This document shows, piece by piece, positions 7,021-9,194 of a DNA stretch of 9,194 bases. Numbering within the stretch: the stretch's first letter is position 1; each line of letters begins with the position of its first letter. Source of the DNA: Actinomycetota bacterium (GTDB lineage: Bacteria > Actinomycetota > Thermoleophilia > Gaiellales > Gaiellaceae); assembly GCA_005883235.1 (NCBI GenBank), contig VAYE01000167.1:1-9194 (forward strand). Reading direction: 5' to 3'. Below the pieces are notes generated by a model that worked only from the letters and a program-made list of their open reading frames with translations, ran no database searches and was not told where the DNA came from. A program made the position numbers and the translations under genes.

Positions 7021-8007
7021 CTAGCGGGCGGCGGCGCGAGCGTTCGTCTTCGGCGTTGCTCCGACACAGGCTGCCGCGTAGTCGGCCTGCTTGGCGCAGC
7101 AGCGGGTGAGGGTCGCCACGAAGCTCTGCTCGGCCGGCGAGAAGGGGCGTCCGGCGAGCCGAGCGACCGAGAAGTGCCGTAGGAGCGGCGGGCGTCCGGC
7201 GAGCCGGAAGCTCTCCAGGTCTCCTCGCTCGACCTCCTCGGCGACGGCGTAGCGCGAGAGGAACGCGAGCCCGAGCCCTTCGCGGGCGGCGCGCTTGATC
7301 GCCTCGCTCGCCCCGAGCTCCCACACGCCGGCCGGCTGGACTCCGATCGAGCGGAGCTCCTCTTCGATCACTTGCCGGGAGCTCGAGCCGCGCTCCCGCG
7401 ATAGGAGCATGAACTCCGACAGCCTCGCCGGGGCAAGCACGCCCTTCGTGATCGGCGCCGCCCCGGCCTTCGCGACGCCCACGATCTCGTCCTCGAGGAA
7501 CGGCTCGAGCTCGATCCGCTCGTCGGCCTCACTCGCGCCGACGAGCGCGAGCTGAACACGCCCGGCGAGCAGGCGCTTCAGGATCTCGCCGCTCGCGGCC
7601 ACCTCGACCTCGACGGTCACGCCCGGAAAGTCGCGGCGGAAACAGCCGAGCGTGTCCGGCAGCAGGTACACGCCGGGGGCGGTCGAGGCGCCGAGATGGA
7701 TCGTTCCGGTCTGGAGGCCCGCGAGCGCGTCGAGCTCTTCCTCGGCCGCGCCCAGGCTGGTGAGCGCCTGCGCCGCGCGGGCGGCCAGGAGCTGTCCTGC
7801 CTCGGTGAGCCGGCTCCCGCGACCGCTCCGCTCGACGAGCCGCTGTCCGGCTGCCGCTTCGAGCAGACGCAGGTGCTGGCTCGCGCTCGGCTGGCCGATC
7901 CCAATCGCGGCGGCCGCGGCGGAGACGCTTCCCTGCCGTTCGATCTCGACGAGCAGGCGCATGCGCGTCGTGTCCCAGAGCTCGCGCAAGGTCGATGTCG
8001 CCGCCAT
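7021..8007 (-). CDS. LysR-family transcriptional regulator
   Basis: This 328-residue protein begins at the ATG complementary to 8005-8007. The N-terminal winged helix-turn-helix (about residues 15-73) contains RQGSVSAAAAAIGIGQPSAS (24-43), HLRLLEAAAGQRLVER and GSRLTEAGQLL, the standard LysR pattern. A linker helix follows (about 74-98), then a periplasmic-binding-protein-like effector domain from GTIHLGASTAPGVYLLP (101-117), with FPGVTVEVEVAASGEILKRL and AREGLGLAFLSRYAV as characteristic segments. The effector domain resembles the CysL/CbbR/YeiE-like group in general appearance, but the ligand cannot be inferred. The last 20 residues (ADYAAACVGA onward) extend beyond the usual end and may be acquired sequence. 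A second Met at residue 16 is a possible alternative start, though it would trim the first helix. It is divergent from the persulfide dioxygenase-like gene across 70 bases that contain palindromes, so it probably regulates that gene and itself. Confidence 0.93.
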   Translation of the reverse strand: MAATSTLRELWDTTRMRLLVEIERQGSVSAAAAAIGIGQPSASQHLRLLEAAAGQRLVERSGRGSRLTEAGQLLAARAAQALTSLGAAEEELDALAGLQTGTIHLGASTAPGVYLLPDTLGCFRRDFPGVTVEVEVAASGEILKRLLAGRVQLALVGASEADERIELEPFLEDEIVGVAKAGAAPITKGVLAPARLSEFMLLSRERGSSSRQVIEEELRSIGVQPAGVWELGASEAIKRAAREGLGLAFLSRYAVAEEVERGDLESFRLAGRPPLLRHFSVARLAGRPFSPAEQSFVATLTRCCAKQADYAAACVGATPKTNARAAAR

Positions 8008-8015
8008 CCCCGTTA

Positions 8016-8032
8016 CCGATAGCAGCTATCGG
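8016..8032. promoter_or_regulatory. Perfect 17-bp palindrome, probable LysR recognition site
   Basis: CCGATAGC-A-GCTATCGG has two perfect 8-base arms around one central base (8024). The core ATAG-N3-CTAT is a form common to LysR-type operators, although the textbook T-N11-A spacing is not met at the symmetric positions. It begins nine bases upstream of the LysR start and its centre is 54 bases upstream of the divergent gene's ATG. That suits self-repression on one side and activation on the other. Confidence 0.6.
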
Positions 8033-8046
8033 CAACTTCGTCTAGC

Positions 8047-8057
8047 GCGATCATCGC
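8047..8057. promoter_or_regulatory. Second short palindrome, possible LysR activation site
   Basis: GCGAT-C-ATCGC has perfect 5-base arms centred on 8052, 28 bp from the centre of the larger palindrome. It shares the CGAT/ATCG half-site ends with that element. LysR tetramers commonly hold one strong site and one weaker, promoter-proximal site, and this element is placed as the latter. At this length chance occurrence is possible in GC-rich DNA. Confidence 0.35.
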
Positions 8058-8065
8058 TCGCGGCC

Positions 8066-8071
8066 TAGCCT
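8066..8071 (+). promoter_or_regulatory. Candidate -10 element of a leaderless promoter
   Basis: TAGCCT fits the actinobacterial TANNNT -10 pattern and lies six bases before the ATG at 8078, so transcription would start at or next to the start codon. No Shine-Dalgarno sequence precedes this ATG, which is consistent with a leaderless message. The hexamer at -35 distance (8043-8048, TAGCGC) is poor, as expected for an activator-dependent promoter. Confidence 0.35.
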
Positions 8072-8077
8072 GAGCGC

Positions 8078-8833
8078 ATGATCCTGCGACCCTTCCTCTA
8101 CGACGAGACGGCGTGCGCCTCGTACCTCTTCGGCTGCCTGACCGAGCGGAAGCTCGCGGTTGTTGACCCGCACGAGGCGTTCGTCGACGGCTACCTCGCC
8201 CAGGCCGAGCGCGCCGGCGCCCCGATCGTCGCCGTCTTCGAGACGCACGTGCAGGCCGACCATGTCTCGGGCTTGCCGGCGCTGGTGGAGGCAACTGGGG
8301 CGACGCCGTACCTTCCTGGCGGCGCGGAGGTCGACTTCGAGCACACCGAGCTCGGCGACGGCGAGGAGGTCGCGCTCGGAAACACGCGGGTGCGTGCGCT
8401 CGCCACACCCGGGCACGCACCTGCGCACAACGCCTACGTCGTCTCCGACCTGCGCCGTGGAACCGACGAGCCCTGGCTCGTCTTCACGGGCGACTCGCTC
8501 CTCGTGGGCGATGTCGGTCGGCCGGATCTCCATGCCGGCGGCGACCCGCTTCCGCTCGCTCGTCAGCTCTACGGTTCGCTCGAGCGGCTGCTCAAGCTGC
8601 CGGACGGGGTCGTCGTCTATCCGAGTCACTACGCCGGGTCGGTGTGCGGGCGGTCGCTCTCGGGCAATCCGTTCTCGACGATCGGCTTCGAGCGCCGCCA
8701 CAACAGCGCGCTCAAGGCAAGCGACGCAGAGTCGTTCGCACGCGCGCTCCTCGTCGACGTGCCGCCGCCGCCGGCCGACCAGGCCGCGATCGTCGCCGCG
8801 AACAAGCGCGGAGCCGTCGCGGTCAGGTCGTGA
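8078..8833 (+). CDS. Metallo-beta-lactamase-fold protein, persulfide dioxygenase (ETHE1)-like
   Basis: This is a complete 251-residue cytoplasmic protein with no signal peptide. The metal motif reads ETHVQADHVSG (55-65): His57, Gln59 in place of the second His of HxHxDH, Asp61 and His62. Further ligands are His113 in TPGHAPAH, Asp139 in FTGDSLL and His184 in YPSHYAGSVCG. LLVGDVGRPDL (141-151) is characteristic of the ETHE1/persulfide dioxygenase branch, where a single ferrous iron is held by the first motif His, the PGH His and the Asp. Loss of the second His fits that one-metal site and argues against a two-zinc glyoxalase II. Such enzymes oxidise glutathione- or other low-molecular-weight persulfides to sulfite and thiol. 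It is divergent from the LysR gene and its stop overlaps the MFS start (GTGA). A hydrolase role on another thioester remains possible. Confidence 0.85.
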   Translation: MILRPFLYDETACASYLFGCLTERKLAVVDPHEAFVDGYLAQAERAGAPIVAVFETHVQADHVSGLPALVEATGATPYLPGGAEVDFEHTELGDGEEVALGNTRVRALATPGHAPAHNAYVVSDLRRGTDEPWLVFTGDSLLVGDVGRPDLHAGGDPLPLARQLYGSLERLLKLPDGVVVYPSHYAGSVCGRSLSGNPFSTIGFERRHNSALKASDAESFARALLVDVPPPPADQAAIVAANKRGAVAVRS

Positions 8834-9194
8834 CGACGGCGCCCGTGCGCCTCGGGCTGCGGGCCAACGCAGCGCAGTTCGCGCTCCTCGTCGCGCTGAA
8901 CGGCTGACGAACCTCGTCGCCGGCGCGCTCGCAGACCGCGCCGGTCGCAAGCGCTTGCTCGTCCTGGGCTGGCTGCTCGCGCTGCCTGTGCCGGCACTCG
9001 TCGGCTTTGCGCCCGGCTGGTGGCTGATCGTGGTCGCGAATCTGCTCCTCGGCGCGAACCAGGGCCTCGCCTGGTCGATGACGGTGCTGATGAAGATCGA
9101 CCTCGCGGGCCCTGCGCGGCGCGGGCTCGCGCTGGGCCTCAACGAGTCGGCCGGCTACCTGGGCGTCGCGGTGGCGGCGTTCGCAAGCGGCGCT
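8830..9194 (+). pseudogene. MFS transporter fragment, internally deleted and frameshifted, cut by window edge
   Basis: The GTG at 8830 overlaps the preceding stop by four bases and opens 25 codons (start TTAPVRLGLRANAAQFALL) that end at the TGA 8905-8907. From 8904 the next frame is open to the window edge for 97 codons and reads LTNLVAGALADRAGRKRLLV, then two hydrophobic helices and NLLLGANQGLAWSMTVLMK, then RRGLALGLNESAGYLGVAVA. GALADRAGRKR is the loop 2-3 signature of the major facilitator superfamily, and NQGLAWSM lies in helix 4. In relatives, the rest of helix 1, the following loop and helix 2 (about 40 residues) would lie between the two pieces. Those residues are absent and the frame changes. 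As written, the gene could not make a working 12-helix transporter. Its position suggests a sulfur-related exporter or importer, but the substrate is unknown. Confidence 0.8.

Noticed and set aside
1..9194. CRISPR array, tRNA, rRNA, transposase, att site or integron elements
   Set aside because: No regularly spaced repeats, cloverleaf-like sequences, terminal inverted repeats or recombinase motifs were seen on either strand.

Overview
This is a GC-rich window with dense gene packing. Stop and start codons overlap as GTGA or ATGA, some starts are GTG, and the regulators belong to the ROK and LysR families. It fits a chromosomal fragment from an actinomycete-type bacterium, perhaps a Thermoleophilia-like soil lineage. 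That placement is inferred from style and gene content, not from a marker gene.

Positions 1-6913 hold a carbohydrate uptake and catabolism cluster. A ROK-family repressor, cut off by the left edge, is transcribed leftward. Facing it is a rightward operon: secreted sugar-binding protein, two MalF/MalG-type permeases, a GH4 glycosidase of the 6-phospho-beta-glucosidase subgroup, a BadF/BadG-type (N-acetylglucosamine kinase-like) sugar kinase, and an MsmK/UgpC-type transport ATPase. The 144-bp divergent region carries a good sigma-70-like promoter (TTGACT, 17 bp, TAGAGT) and three copies of CTAACC/GGTTAG. One copy lies inside the promoter spacer, one just after the predicted transcription start, and one just ahead of the repressor gene. 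The set suggests that an imported beta-linked di- or amino-sugar is phosphorylated in the cytoplasm by the kinase and then split by the GH4 enzyme, a route that needs no PTS.

The kinase is broken as sequenced. The reading frame changes near 5351-5362 and about 30-35 family-conserved residues, including a glycine-rich phosphate-binding loop, are absent. Translational coupling on both sides is intact, so the lesion is either recent or an assembly error.

Positions 6914-7020 separate convergent genes and hold an apparent relic of a type-1 copper (cupredoxin) protein. Positions 7021-9194 form a second, divergent unit: a leftward LysR regulator, then rightward a persulfide dioxygenase-like metallo-beta-lactamase-fold protein and an MFS transporter. 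The MFS gene also shows an internal deletion with frameshift near 8900 and runs off the right edge. The 70-bp divergent region has a 17-bp perfect palindrome, a second 11-bp palindrome and a TANNNT -10 element six bases before the ATG. This layout fits a LysR-activated, leaderless transcript.

I found no mobile element, CRISPR array, tRNA or rRNA. No gene-free stretch exceeds 300 bases. The points most worth following are the PTS-independent phospho-glycoside pathway, the three-site ROK operator, the LysR/persulfide dioxygenase control region, and the two very similar deletion lesions within 3.6 kb.
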